Of a stretch of 33,838 bases of DNA, positions 1 to 8,308 are shown in pieces. How positions within the stretch are numbered: position 1 is the first letter of the stretch; every line of letters begins with the position of its first letter. Below the pieces are notes generated by a model. It was not told the DNA's origin and made no database searches. It saw only the letters and a program-made list of their open reading frames with translations. Origin of the DNA: a candidate division WOR-3 bacterium (GTDB lineage: Bacteria; Hydrothermota; Tepidihabitantia; Tepidihabitantales; Tepidihabitantaceae); contig JBDRUN010000017.1 in NCBI GenBank assembly GCA_039801365.1, positions 1 to 33,838 of the forward strand, given 5' to 3'. A program made the position numbers and the translations under genes.

Positions 1-465
1 AGTTTCATGCGGGACCTGCAGCCAATTGCCTTGCGGATGGCAAGACGGCAGAACCTTTTCGTCGAGCCGGCCAAGATATCCGGCCTGTGCGGCAAACTCC
101 TGTGTTGTCTGAATTTTGAAGAAGAGAGCTACCGCCAGGGTCTAGCTGAACTACCAAAGGTCGGTGCCACGCTCAGGACTAGTCGAGGTATAGGTAAAGT
201 TGTCGGTGTTGAGGTATTGTCGCGCCGGGTAAGGGTACGTTACGATGACCAGGTTGAACAATTTATTGTCTTTAAGGACGGCATGGCGAAGGAGGAGGAG
301 TTGTCAGAATCGTCCGGCGCTCTGCGGGTGGAATCAGGAATGAAGAGTCTAGGGACCCAGGGGCCCAGCGGCTCTGTCTTCGAACCCCTCAACCGTGAGA
401 CGACCGAACCCTGTTCTGTCAGCGAAAGGACTATCGGTAGACCGAGGAGTACAAGACATGGCTGA
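1..465 (+). CDS. PSP1-domain protein (RicT/YaaT family), 3' part
   Basis: C-terminal 154 residues of a PSP1-domain protein; the reading frame is open at base 1, so the true start lies outside the window. The diagnostic stretch 'KISGLCGKLLCCLNFEE' lies about 25 residues into the visible part and is followed by a small beta-rich segment (VGATLRTSRGIGKVV) and a variable polar tail. In Bacillus the family member RicT/YaaT joins the RicA-RicF-RicT complex that affects RNase Y and sporulation; many other bacteria carry it with no known role. The clustered cysteines (GLCGKLLCC) are typical of the family and may bind an Fe-S cluster, as in the Ric complex. The stop codon overlaps the thiC start by 8 bases, so the two are probably translationally coupled. 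Confidence 0.88.
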   Translation, partial: SFMRDLQPIALRMARRQNLFVEPAKISGLCGKLLCCLNFEEESYRQGLAELPKVGATLRTSRGIGKVVGVEVLSRRVRVRYDDQVEQFIVFKDGMAKEEELSESSGALRVESGMKSLGTQGPSGSVFEPLNRETTEPCSVSERTIGRPRSTRHG

Positions 466-1783
466 AATCTCACTCCGGGATAGCTGGCTCCGGCAACTCA
501 GCCGGGAAGAGGGAGTTAGGACCGATGAACTTAAGGAGTTGGTCCGGACAGGCCGGGTTGTTGTTCTTGCGAGCCGGTACCATAGGGTGAAGCCGGTCGC
601 AGTCGGCCAGCGGATGCGGGTGAAGGTCAACGCCAATATCGGTACTTCGCCGGACCGTAGTGATTTGGAACAGGAGTTGGCAAAGCTGCGGGTTGCCGTT
701 TCCGTCGGTGCTGATACGGTGATGGACCTGTCGGTTGGAGGAAATGTTGATGAGGTCCGCAAGGCGATTATCGCCGAGTCTCGGATTCCGGTTGGAACTG
801 TGCCGGTATACCAAGTTGCGCTTGACGCCCGCCGCCACGGACGGTCGTTCGTTGAGACCAGGGTGAAGGACGTGTTCGCCGGACTCGAAAGGCACCTTAG
901 GGATGGAGTTGACTTCATTACTGTCCACTGCGGAGTTACGCGGCGGAACATTGAAGCCATCCGCCGCAGCAGGAGGGTGTGCGGCATAGTTTCGCGCGGG
1001 GGTTCGATGATGGTCGAGTGGATGATGCACAATCGCCGGGAGAATCCACTCTATGAATACTATGACGAACTTCTTGCGATGGCACGGCACTACCGGACAA
1101 CGCTGAGCTTGGGCGATGGCCTTAGGCCCGGAGCGCTGGCCGACGCGACTGACGAAGCCCAGGTCGCGGAGCTGGTTACAATTGGCGAACTGGTGCAGCG
1201 GGCACGAGCGGCTGGTGTGCAGGCAATGGTTGAGGGACCGGGGCATGTTCCTCTGGATCAGGTTGAGGCGAACGTCCGGCTTGAGAAGGTCGTTTGTGAT
1301 GAGGCGCCGTTCTATCTACTGGGTCCGCTTGTGACCGACGTCGCGTGCGGGTACGACCACATCTCGGGTGCAATCGGTGGCGCCCTGGCTGCGTACTATG
1401 GGGCCGATTTCTTGTGCTACGTCACGCCGTCCGAGCACCTAGGTCTGCCGGGTGTCGAGGATGTCCGGCAGGGCGTGATTGCGTCGAGGATAGCGGCCCA
1501 TGCGGCCGATGTAGCCCGGAGACATCCGGGTGCATCAGACTGGGACCGTCGGGTGTCAACGGCCCGGGCAAGGCTGGACTGGCGCGAGATGATTGACGGC
1601 TGCCTTGATCCGACACGCGCCAACGAGGTATTTAGGCTTGGTCGTTCGCGGACTGAGGGAGTGTGCACTATGTGCGGTGAGTTTTGCGCAATCAAGAGAA
1701 GTAGAGAGACACTTGGTAGCCGGCCACGGATTGCCCGTGCTAAGCGAGGCTTGCGAGGTTCGACAGGCCGCAAGAATACATGA
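458..1783 (+). CDS. thiC: Phosphomethylpyrimidine synthase ThiC (short form)
   Basis: ThiC is a radical SAM enzyme that turns aminoimidazole ribotide into HMP-phosphate for thiamine synthesis in the cytoplasm. The 441-residue protein matches the short form without the N-terminal domain of E. coli ThiC. Family signatures seen in order: HCGVTR, SRGGSMM, ENPLYEYYDELL, SLGDGLRPG, EGPGHVPLDQ, GPLVTDVACGYDHI, and a C-terminal Fe-S motif with C403, C406 and C410. That spacing is CX2CX3C, one residue tighter than the CX2CX4C of E. coli. The frame extends upstream to 395, but the start at 458 (MAEISL) has AGGAG at 445-449 in front and begins the conserved region. It overlaps the PSP1 gene by 8 bases and is followed 22 bases later by an aminotransferase gene. 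I see no thiamine riboswitch immediately upstream; control may act from outside the window. Confidence 0.96.
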   Translation: MAEISLRDSWLRQLSREEGVRTDELKELVRTGRVVVLASRYHRVKPVAVGQRMRVKVNANIGTSPDRSDLEQELAKLRVAVSVGADTVMDLSVGGNVDEVRKAIIAESRIPVGTVPVYQVALDARRHGRSFVETRVKDVFAGLERHLRDGVDFITVHCGVTRRNIEAIRRSRRVCGIVSRGGSMMVEWMMHNRRENPLYEYYDELLAMARHYRTTLSLGDGLRPGALADATDEAQVAELVTIGELVQRARAAGVQAMVEGPGHVPLDQVEANVRLEKVVCDEAPFYLLGPLVTDVACGYDHISGAIGGALAAYYGADFLCYVTPSEHLGLPGVEDVRQGVIASRIAAHAADVARRHPGASDWDRRVSTARARLDWREMIDGCLDPTRANEVFRLGRSRTEGVCTMCGEFCAIKRSRETLGSRPRIARAKRGLRGSTGRKNT

Positions 1784-1805
1784 CCGATGAATTGACGGAG
1801 GGCGT

Positions 1806-2912
1806 ATGAAGAAGCCAACAATCAGAACAACCTACAAGCTGTTTACTCCAGGGCCGGTACTCGTACCGGACGACGTCAGAGAAGTTGTGGCCGGCGAGCT
1901 GGTCTACCACCGCGAGGAGCTATTCAGCAAGCTGTATGAATCAGTCCGCAAAGGCCTGCAGGATGTATTCTTGACCAAGAACGAGGTGTACGTGCTTACC
2001 GCGTCGGGGACTGGCGCGATGGAAGCGGCAGTATCGAATCTGATTGGTCCAGGTGACAAGGCGCTGGTCGTGACCGCGGGTAAGTTCGGCGAGCGCTGGC
2101 GCGAGCTGTGCATGAGGTTCGGCGCTTACGTTGACTCTTTGTCGGCGCCGTATGGCGAATCGGTTCCTCCGCTCGAGGTTGAGCGGCAACTTCTAGCCAA
2201 CGACTCGGTGAAGTGCGTGTTTGTCACGTTGACTGAGACCTCGACTGGTGCGGTCCATGATATCAAGGCGTACGGTGACGTATGCCGACGCTTGAACCGT
2301 ATTCTAGTTGTGGATGCAGTCGCCGGCCTTGGTGCGGACGAGCTGCGCGCTGACGCGTGGAACGCCGACGTTGTGTGCGGCGGCTCGCAAAAGTCTCTGG
2401 CCGTGCCGCCGGGGTTGTCTTTCATCAGTATCAGCCCCCGGGCATGGGAGCTCGTTGAGCGGTCTAAGCGGACAAGATACTACTTCGACCTGAGAGCATA
2501 CCGCAGCTATGCAGAAAAGGGACAGACGCCCTGGACACCGGCAATTTCGCTGTTTTTCGGCCTTGACCTTGCACTCAGGAAAATCGGCAGACAAGGGGTC
2601 ACGGCATATTGGCAGCAGCACAAGCGCATGGCGGATTACGTGCGCTCCTATGTGAAGGAACTCGGACTCGAACTGTTTCCGCAGCGGCCGTCAAATGCCT
2701 TGACCGTCATCAAGATGCCGGAGAATGTCGACGGCACGCAGATAGTCGCTGCTTGCAAGAAGGACGGCATCCTCTTTGCAAACGGTCAGGCAGAGTTGCG
2801 GGGCAAAATAGTGAGAATTGGCCATATGGGCCCGGTGCCGCGTACTGCCATGGACCACGCGCTGGCATGCTTTAGGAGACACTATCTTGCTATCAGTCGC
2901 AGATCTAAGTGA
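1806..2912 (+). CDS. Class V PLP-dependent aminotransferase (alanine-glyoxylate / serine-pyruvate type)
   Basis: A 368-residue fold-type I aminotransferase of class V. The N-terminal 'FTPGPVLVPDDV' and 'HREELFSKLYESV' are hallmarks of the alanine-glyoxylate/serine-pyruvate branch. 'TASGTGAMEAA' binds the PLP phosphate, 'VVDAVAGLGADEL' holds the aspartate that contacts the pyridine nitrogen, and K196 in 'GGSQKSLAVPPG' is the Schiff-base lysine. Likely substrates are small amino and oxo acids (alanine, serine, glyoxylate, pyruvate, hydroxypyruvate or phosphohydroxypyruvate); the sequence alone does not decide between them. The start has GGAGG at 1797-1801. It lies 22 bases after thiC on the same strand and is probably co-transcribed, although no direct metabolic link to thiamine is obvious. 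Confidence 0.9.
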   Translation: MKKPTIRTTYKLFTPGPVLVPDDVREVVAGELVYHREELFSKLYESVRKGLQDVFLTKNEVYVLTASGTGAMEAAVSNLIGPGDKALVVTAGKFGERWRELCMRFGAYVDSLSAPYGESVPPLEVERQLLANDSVKCVFVTLTETSTGAVHDIKAYGDVCRRLNRILVVDAVAGLGADELRADAWNADVVCGGSQKSLAVPPGLSFISISPRAWELVERSKRTRYYFDLRAYRSYAEKGQTPWTPAISLFFGLDLALRKIGRQGVTAYWQQHKRMADYVRSYVKELGLELFPQRPSNALTVIKMPENVDGTQIVAACKKDGILFANGQAELRGKIVRIGHMGPVPRTAMDHALACFRRHYLAISRRSK

Positions 2913-3540
2913 CCACGTCTTAGTACGTTAGAGAGCACGCCGTCTACCCATGCAACCGTCGCACAGAAAAGGATTGTTTCGAGTACGTAACCAACTTACC
3001 CACAAGCGGTTAGGCGTGGCTCTTCGGCACGAATGTTGCACACTGAATGCGAAACATGAGCAAGTTCTCTACCCCCGGCTCGTGGAAGGTGTTTGTTGGT
3101 GGATTGTTACTCATCTCGTTCGGGTTCGCTTCGAGCGTCGGTATGAAGCCGGTGGAAATCTTGGTCCCGCTTACTGCTGTTGTCGGCTGCCTTGTCCTAT
3201 TGACTTCACTAGCGGGCAGCGGACCGCGTGCTTTCCTGTAGCCAGGTGTCCGACGTCCGGCATCCGGGTCTGTTCTTGAAGTGCACGCTCGCCTGCGCTT
3301 TCCAGATGGCGGCAGACTGCCATACACCACACTTCGAGTGCGAGCCGGTGCCCTGGATACTAAACCCGGCACACCTTTTCTTCCTTACTGCGGCAGCCGG
3401 ATGATCGACATCGAACTGAGGCGGCGAGCAGACTAGCAAACCACAACCGCCGGACAGGTGTCTTCATTCTGGATGACGCGCAGGCCGATGCGGAAAATCT
3501 GACAACCCGGTTTTGGGGTTACCAATAGTCAACAAAAGAC
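2913..3540. other. Mostly non-coding gap
   Basis: Apart from the doubtful small membrane ORF at 3056-3241, I see no gene with a start site and recognisable product. Short frames on both strands overlap each other and have no family features. Confidence 0.5.
3056..3241 (+). CDS. Possible small two-helix membrane protein
   Basis: An open frame of 61 codons (MSKFSTPGSW...) encodes two hydrophobic stretches, about residues 10-27 and 31-52, separated by a short turn, as in small inner-membrane proteins. No convincing ribosome binding site precedes the start and I recognise no family. It sits alone in an otherwise non-coding 670-base gap. The alternating hydrophobic pattern is the only support, so it could be chance. 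Confidence 0.25.
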   Translation: MSKFSTPGSWKVFVGGLLLISFGFASSVGMKPVEILVPLTAVVGCLVLLTSLAGSGPRAFL

Positions 3541-3566
3541 CACCGCCGCCCAGCTGGACGGCGGTG
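3541..3566 (-). terminator. Rho-independent terminator of the CruF-like gene
   Basis: An 8-bp outer stem (CACCGCCG with CGGCGGTG) encloses a self-complementary CCAGCTGG core. Read on the minus strand it lies 19 bases past the stop codon of the carotenoid-synthesis gene and is followed by GTCTTTTGTTG, a T-rich run. Position and direction fit a terminator for that gene. Confidence 0.7.
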
Positions 3567-3584
3567 TCGGTGCCCGGACAGAGG

Positions 3585-4442
3585 TCAAGCCGCCGGAGTC
3601 GGTGCTTCGGCCAAGTGTGGTCTTGCCGCCATACTTCTTGTACGGATGGCGATTGCCAGTGTGGCCAATAGGACTACGGCAATACCAAGCCAGCCGGCGC
3701 CGGTCATGCGGAACCGGAAGCACATTGCGGTCGGGTACAGCATCACCGCCACGAACATCCAGAGTGCGCTGCGCTTCGCCAGGTTTGACTCGGCGAGCCG
3801 CTCAGCATCAGCCGCTGAAGGCTCGACTGCCAGAAAGAAGAGCACCACAAACATCGCCGTCGCATACCAGCCGACAAAACTGGAGAGCGGGATGCCGTGG
3901 TAGAATCCGTACTGACCGAAGCTTACCGCGCTGCGCACAACTGCGAGCGGACCGGCGCTGAGCTGCCACAGGGCCATAATGAACCCGGCGGTCAGGGGCA
4001 TCGCAGCAATGGTGCTGGGCTCGCTGGACTTGGCACGTACCAGGTATGTAGATACGATGAATACGATATAGAGTGTCCCGAACCAGGTGAGTACGACGCT
4101 GAACGGAACGTGGCCAGGCAGCATTAGTCCAACCGCAACCCTGAGGTCACGAACTCGGTGGAACCAATGGCTGCCGAACACCGCGCCGAAGTTAGTGCCC
4201 AGGTACTCGGCCACGTACGGCAGAATTAGGCCGAGCGCCAGGAACCAGAGTGCGCGTCCGGTCCCGAGATACGACAGACTGTGTAGCAGGGCAAAAGCGG
4301 CCAGACAATAGACTGGCATCAGACTAAGCCAGCCCACGGTCGGCCGCACGACTGCGTCAGCTATCATGAAGCCGACCGTCGCTAGACCCGTGAACGCGAT
4401 GCCGAATATGGCCAGGCCAGTGTTCTGGGTAGTGTTTCTCAT
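3585..4442 (-). CDS. Carotenoid biosynthesis membrane protein, CruF-like (DUF422)
   Basis: A 285-residue polytopic membrane protein with about seven to eight hydrophobic segments. 'EYLGTNFGAVFGSHWF' and 'YGFYHGIPLSSFVGWY' match the two conserved blocks of the Caroten_synth (DUF422) family, which includes CruF, a carotenoid 1',2'-hydratase acting on psi end groups (bacterioruberin- or myxol-type pathways). The start at 4442 is chosen because GGAGG stands 5 bases upstream; the frame stays open to 4490 without a better site. The substrate cannot be read from the sequence. No other carotenoid gene (crtB, crtI, cruG) is in the window, so the pathway must be encoded elsewhere or the protein does something else. 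It is divergent from the SpoIID-like gene and ends in a hairpin terminator. Confidence 0.75.
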   Translation of the reverse strand: MRNTTQNTGLAIFGIAFTGLATVGFMIADAVVRPTVGWLSLMPVYCLAAFALLHSLSYLGTGRALWFLALGLILPYVAEYLGTNFGAVFGSHWFHRVRDLRVAVGLMLPGHVPFSVVLTWFGTLYIVFIVSTYLVRAKSSEPSTIAAMPLTAGFIMALWQLSAGPLAVVRSAVSFGQYGFYHGIPLSSFVGWYATAMFVVLFFLAVEPSAADAERLAESNLAKRSALWMFVAVMLYPTAMCFRFRMTGAGWLGIAVVLLATLAIAIRTRSMAARPHLAEAPTPAA

Positions 4443-4649
4443 CAATCCTCCAGTTGGTTTGTCCTTACTGGAAAGGGTGGCAGTTGGCATATGCCCCTGT
4501 ACGGGCCCTCTCGAAACCGCACCTTGATGCCGTTCCTTCCCAAAGCACTACTATTTTACTCGGAATCTGCGCCCGGTCAATGGCAAGAAAACGGAAACGC
4601 GCCGTGCCCCAGCAGTGTCTTGTCCTAAGGCCTGATTTGACCAACCTCA
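4443..4649. promoter_or_regulatory. Divergent intergenic region between CruF-like and SpoIID-like genes
   Basis: About 200 bases separate two divergent start codons, so promoters for both genes should lie here. The minus-strand ribosome binding site GGAGG sits just outside its start at 4442. I could not identify reliable -35/-10 boxes or an operator. Confidence 0.4.
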
Positions 4650-5843
4650 GTGCGTTGGCTAAATTGGGTCGTGAGTCGCGCGGTCCCCTTGGCTGTGCTC
4701 TTGGCCGTTGCGTGTTGTTGCTACACGCCAATTGCGGTGAAATCGGCGGCTACTGCCGTGTCCGCTGACCAGCAGCCGTCTGTCCGAGTCCGACTGAGCG
4801 CGATTACCACTTCTGCAACAGTGTCGTGCGATGCCGAACTGCAGGTGAAGGCTGCCGGCAACGAACGTCGGACGGACAGAGCGTTCGTCGTACTCAGACG
4901 GGTCGGCAACTCGGTAGTGGTCACGGTTGGCAACAATGAATGGCAACGGACCACGGACACGGTCATACTCAAAGGTGTCCGGAATGTGCCGGTCAGGGTG
5001 GGCGGGCAGGCATACCGGGGCATGGTTTTAGCATTCGTTTCCGCCGACGAACTAGTCGTGGTGAATGAAATTGGACTTGAGGACTATCTGTACAGTGTGG
5101 TGCCGTGTGAAATTGGGCCGATAAGACCGGAGACCTTCGAGGCTGTGAAGGCCCAGGCGGTGGCGGCTCGGAGCTTCACTCTCGCCAGGCTCGGAAAACG
5201 CAAGGCCCTTGGTTTCGACTTGTACGATACGTATCTACGGGACCAGGAATACCAGGGGGTTGGACGCGAGACCGAATTGAGCACACGGGCTGTAGTCGAA
5301 ACACGGGGTGAAGTCCTTCTTTTCGACGGCAAGCCAGCCGAGGCGCTGTACCACTGTAACTGCGGCGGCATCACCGCGCAAGGCAGCCAGCCCTATCTGA
5401 AACCGGTACGCGACACACCAGAACACCGGCCGGGCAGACCATTCTGCGCCGACGGAAAGTACCATGAGTGGCAGGCAGAGTTCGAACCGATTCAGTACGA
5501 TACGATACTCACCCGTCTCGTGGGCGTCGGCGCGAAAATCAAACTACGCCGCGTGAAGCTGCAGAAGGATAAGGTTTCGGGTCGAGTACTGAGCCTCATA
5601 CTTGATACCGATAAAGGAAGGTTCAAGGTGTTTGGCACAGACTTCCGCATGGCCTTGGGCCTACGGTCAACCATGTTCGACCTGAAACTGTCGGCCGGCC
5701 GGATGAACGTAACCGGCAGGGGGTGGGGACACGGCTGCGGATTATGTCAGGACGGTGCCATTGAAATGGCGCGGCGCGGTTCGAGCTACCGTCAGATTCT
5801 AGCGCACTACTATCCAGGACTGAAATTGGGCCAGCAATACTAG
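4650..5843 (+). CDS. SpoIID/LytB-domain cell-wall protein
   Basis: A 397-residue exported protein. The N-terminus has a hydrophobic segment (AVPLAVLLAVACCC, residues 11-24) that serves as a signal; AVAC is a weak lipobox. The SpoIID domain covers roughly residues 105-395. It includes 'LEDYLYSVVPCEIGP' with E154 at the position of the catalytic glutamate of SpoIID, 'EAVKAQAVAARSF', 'YHCNCGGIT', and the C-terminal 'GRGWGHGCGLCQDGA...YRQILAHYYPG'. SpoIID is a lytic transglycosylase that cuts glycan strands lacking peptide stems; non-sporulating bacteria have homologues such as the amidase enhancer LytB. The cysteines near 'HCNCGG' recall the zinc site of clostridial SpoIID. The start is a GTG at 4650 with no clear ribosome binding site; GTG at 4671 is an alternative. 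Its job is probably peptidoglycan remodelling. Confidence 0.88.
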   Translation: MRWLNWVVSRAVPLAVLLAVACCCYTPIAVKSAATAVSADQQPSVRVRLSAITTSATVSCDAELQVKAAGNERRTDRAFVVLRRVGNSVVVTVGNNEWQRTTDTVILKGVRNVPVRVGGQAYRGMVLAFVSADELVVVNEIGLEDYLYSVVPCEIGPIRPETFEAVKAQAVAARSFTLARLGKRKALGFDLYDTYLRDQEYQGVGRETELSTRAVVETRGEVLLFDGKPAEALYHCNCGGITAQGSQPYLKPVRDTPEHRPGRPFCADGKYHEWQAEFEPIQYDTILTRLVGVGAKIKLRRVKLQKDKVSGRVLSLILDTDKGRFKVFGTDFRMALGLRSTMFDLKLSAGRMNVTGRGWGHGCGLCQDGAIEMARRGSSYRQILAHYYPGLKLGQQY

Positions 5844-5905
5844 TACGCTGGACAGCGACGGGTTTTGGGACTACGCTGGTCTGTCGTTCGGACAACTCTG
5901 GATTG

Positions 5906-6481
5906 TCAGGTCTTCTCCGGCGGTACGATGTCTGAGTCGGCAATCAGCACCGCGGCTGCACACACCGACGTCCAGAGTCCGTTCTTGTCGCCGATCGCGC
6001 TCTGCGTAACGTTCTGGGTGCGGTAGATTTCTCCTGAAATCTTCCAAGTTTCTTTGCGCTGGTTATAGCTTGTATCCGGGTCGAATTTCACGCCAAGGGT
6101 AGTTGCGAGCATTTGGGCTGCGAGGTCTTCGGCATATTCACCAGCCGGGTCGTCACGCATGCCGAAGGCGTGAAACTCGGACAGGTAACCATGTTTCTCC
6201 GGGTCCTTGGGAATTGCCACGCCGATTGAGGCGGAAATGAGCCGATGAGGTTCGTTGGTAGCGTTGTCACTCATTACTACAAATACAACCTGGCCTGGCT
6301 TGAGCATAGCCAGGCCACGGCGCCGGGAGATAATCTTGCAGTGAGGCGGGAAAATGGACGATACACGGACAAGATTGAATGCTGCGATGCCCGCGTCACG
6401 CAGAGCTGCCTCAAAGCTGGCAAGCTTCTCGCGGTGGCGACCGACGCCGTTGGTGAGAAACACATACTTGGGCGTAATCAT
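5906..6481 (-). CDS. pdaD: Pyruvoyl-dependent arginine decarboxylase
   Basis: This 191-residue protein is a pyruvoyl-dependent arginine decarboxylase: it converts arginine to agmatine and CO2, feeding polyamine synthesis. The proenzyme cleaves itself between two serines to form a small beta chain and an alpha chain that starts with a pyruvoyl group. The cleavage site is 'NLVRVSSIFPP', with cut S41|S42, in the same place as Ser52-Ser53 of the Methanocaldococcus enzyme. Other family blocks are 'TNGVGRHREKLASFEAAL', 'VVMSDNATNEPHRLISASIGVA' and 'GYLSEFHAFG'. The ATG at 6481 is preferred over an upstream TTG at 6502 because GAGAGG precedes it. The gene follows tRNA-Ala on the same strand by about 110 bases. 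Confidence 0.93.
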   Translation of the reverse strand: MITPKYVFLTNGVGRHREKLASFEAALRDAGIAAFNLVRVSSIFPPHCKIISRRRGLAMLKPGQVVFVVMSDNATNEPHRLISASIGVAIPKDPEKHGYLSEFHAFGMRDDPAGEYAEDLAAQMLATTLGVKFDPDTSYNQRKETWKISGEIYRTQNVTQSAIGDKNGLWTSVCAAAVLIADSDIVPPEKT

Positions 6482-6593
6482 GGGATACCTCTCCGACTCC
6501 AAGAACCTGCGAGAAAAAGAGGGAAGGATAGCCGGTCTGGTCCCGCTACTTCCTTACCTTCTGGACTCGCGTTTATGTAGTTTCTTTCCTGAA

Positions 6594-6666
6594 TGGAGCA
6601 GACCGGAGTTGAACCGGCGACCTCCAGAGTGCGATTCTGGCGCTCTCCCATCTGAGCTACTGCCCC
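6594..6666 (-). tRNA. tRNA-Ala (anticodon CGC)
   Basis: The 73-nt minus-strand cloverleaf is complete. Acceptor GGGGCAG pairs with CTGCTCC, including G3:U70, the alanine identity pair. The D arm is GCTC/GAGC, the anticodon arm CCAGA/TCTGG with loop ATCGCAC, and the T arm GCCGG/CCGGT with loop TTCAACT. Discriminator base is A and no 3' CCA is encoded. The anticodon CGC reads the GCG codon. It begins 64 bases past the stop of the cyclophilin-like gene. Confidence 0.95.
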
Positions 6667-6730
6667 GGAAACGATCAAGCGCTACGCTCTCCGCTTCGCG
6701 ACCGGCGAACGGGCAACGGCCCGGGCAGGC

Positions 6731-7162
6731 TCACGGTGTCGCAAATTCAGTGGGCCCGGCCTGATCGGTGGTTTCGGGTTCGACACGGCCCGGCTCCACT
6801 CGGACGACGATACCGTGACGTTCGCGACGAATAAGGTGGAAGTCCTGCCGGTTGCACTCAAACGTGCCGATGACTGTGACCGGACTGGCCGTGACCGGGG
6901 TCGCGTCCGTACTCTTAGGCGTGCGGCCGAAGAAGATGCACAGGTCGGGTCCGTCCGGCCAGTAGGCGATATCGCCGACATTCACCCGGTCAACCGGAGC
7001 CGTATTCTCAGCCTCAAGCCGCACCGGGAAATAAACTTCCTCGCCCCAGGTCTCGCCGATCTCCTCATAAGGCAGAAGCCGCCAGACCCGTTCGGCAAGC
7101 GGCGAATCGTTGAGCATACCGTTGAGCTCAACACCGCCAACTGTAATCTTTATCGGTTTCAC
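6731..7162 (-). CDS. Cyclophilin-like fold protein (DUF369/TM1367 type)
   Basis: A 143-residue protein of the bacterial cyclophilin-like family (PF04126). The typical pattern is clear: 'MKPIKITVGGVELNGML', 'LAERVWRLLPYEEI', 'WGEEVYFPV', 'VNVGDIAYWPDGPDLCIFFGRTP', then 'PVTVIGTF'. The family adopts a cyclophilin-like beta barrel but lacks known prolyl isomerase activity, and its function is not established. The start is a GTG at 7162 without an obvious ribosome binding site. The last 25 residues are charged and look like a non-conserved extension. It is upstream of tRNA-Ala and the arginine decarboxylase on the same strand. Confidence 0.85.
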   Translation of the reverse strand: MKPIKITVGGVELNGMLNDSPLAERVWRLLPYEEIGETWGEEVYFPVRLEAENTAPVDRVNVGDIAYWPDGPDLCIFFGRTPKSTDATPVTASPVTVIGTFECNRQDFHLIRRERHGIVVRVEPGRVEPETTDQAGPTEFATP

Positions 7163-8308
7163 GGGCGGATGGATTGTAGAAAAGTGGCACCGGTTGTCAA
7201 GCCTCCGATTTTCACCTGTGGAACCACAAGGATAATGCCATAGGGTAATGGCACAGGGAAAATGTCACTCTTGATGGACGCGCGACAATTGTAACCCAGC
7301 CGGGTCATGCTCTATCAATACAATTCTGCTCAAGGAGTGTGCGTTGGGTGATTTCGCGCAACTCCTGGGACACAGTGAAATCTTGGGGCCGGATGTGGTG
7401 CTTGCAAGAGCAGACCTTGGTCGGGTCTTTGTGCTTGCGGGTCGCGGAAGCCGGACAATCTCTCTTGACACGCCGCGGATTCGGAGTAGAACTCGCGTGT
7501 GAATATGACACCGGACCGGCTGGCACACCCCGCCAAGTCCTGGGGGTGGTAGAATACTTGTTGTGTTCCGGGAACTGATACCTATCGTGTCCCCAGAACT
7601 CCCTGTAACAGTCCGGTTCTAAGTGCGGCGCATCCGCGGGCAGGGTTCGCAGCACCGCGCGTCGTCACGAACACCGCACCAAGCAATCGGCCAACTTCCG
7701 CCAGTAGGCCCAACCCAAATCTACCACTGACCGCTAAAGTAATCTCAGCACTACCCTGCACCCTCGTCTCCATCCAGCAAATCGTCCGGCATACCGTTTG
7801 CCCGACAATCCAAGGGACGATTCGCCAACCGACCCCAGTACTGAACCGACCAGTAATCCGTGAGTTGAGCCGACGGACAAACCCTCAATTGTATCGCCAT
7901 ACCGACCAAGGAATGAACTAACGAACAAGCCGGCAAGTCAACCCACTGATGTATCGTCAGTTAGTTCCCTGAATAGCCTGTTGATTCACCGGTGGGTTCA
8001 CTCAAGAGACGAACCGACAGGCGACCCAGGGAGTCATTGGGGGAGTCGTTCCCCGGTTCGTGGGACGGATGGTAATCCTAGTGCAGACTCCAGCGGTGGG
8101 CCATGAGTGCTAAGTCATACATTACTGTAGTGTTGCGTTACGTATTTTGCGAAGTTCGTCTTGTGTTTCTTCGTATCCTGCGCCGTTTGCATTGCCATTC
8201 TGAGCGTGTAGAATCATTTCGGCTGGAGTAGGATCGGCCTTGATGAATCTTCTCATTGACACGAGCCTACTGTGGCCAATGGTCGAAAGCGAAAAAAGGA
8301 GGCTACGA
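7163..8308. other. Gene-poor region with decayed repeat
   Basis: More than 1.1 kb without a convincing gene. It contains the degenerate repeat copy at 7464-7618 and a small inverted repeat, TGCCAT/ATGGCA, at 7236-7253. The minus strand of about 7734-8050 has a run of glycine-, serine- and leucine-rich frames interrupted by stops and frame changes, so it may be a decayed gene or just compositionally biased DNA. No start site with ribosome binding sequence was found until 8309. Confidence 0.5.
7464..7618 (-). repeat. Degenerate dispersed repeat, copy A (possible REP-transposase flank)
   Basis: It matches copy B at 8936-9058 in the same orientation: plus-strand CTTGACACGC, then GTGAATA(A)TGA, CCGG..CGGCTGGCA.ACCCC.CC, GTAGAAT and TGTCCCC..AA.TCCC. 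Copy A carries about 20 extra bases near 7565-7590. Read on the minus strand, it contains TGGGGACACGATA, resembling the conserved block often found in front of REP-associated Y1 transposase genes. No intact transposase frame follows. Confidence 0.5.

Noticed and set aside
395-457. TPP riboswitch in front of thiC
   Set aside because: The region is coding for the PSP1 protein and shows no thi-box elements.
2950-3279. 109-codon plus-strand ORF
   Set aside because: Cysteine- and arginine-rich shadow frame without start signal; the frame at 3056 is the better, still weak, candidate.
8122-8217. Minus-strand frame ending GAGYEETQDELRKIRNATLQ
   Set aside because: The peptide looks protein-like, but there is no start site, and the longer frame overlaps the well-supported gene at 8309.
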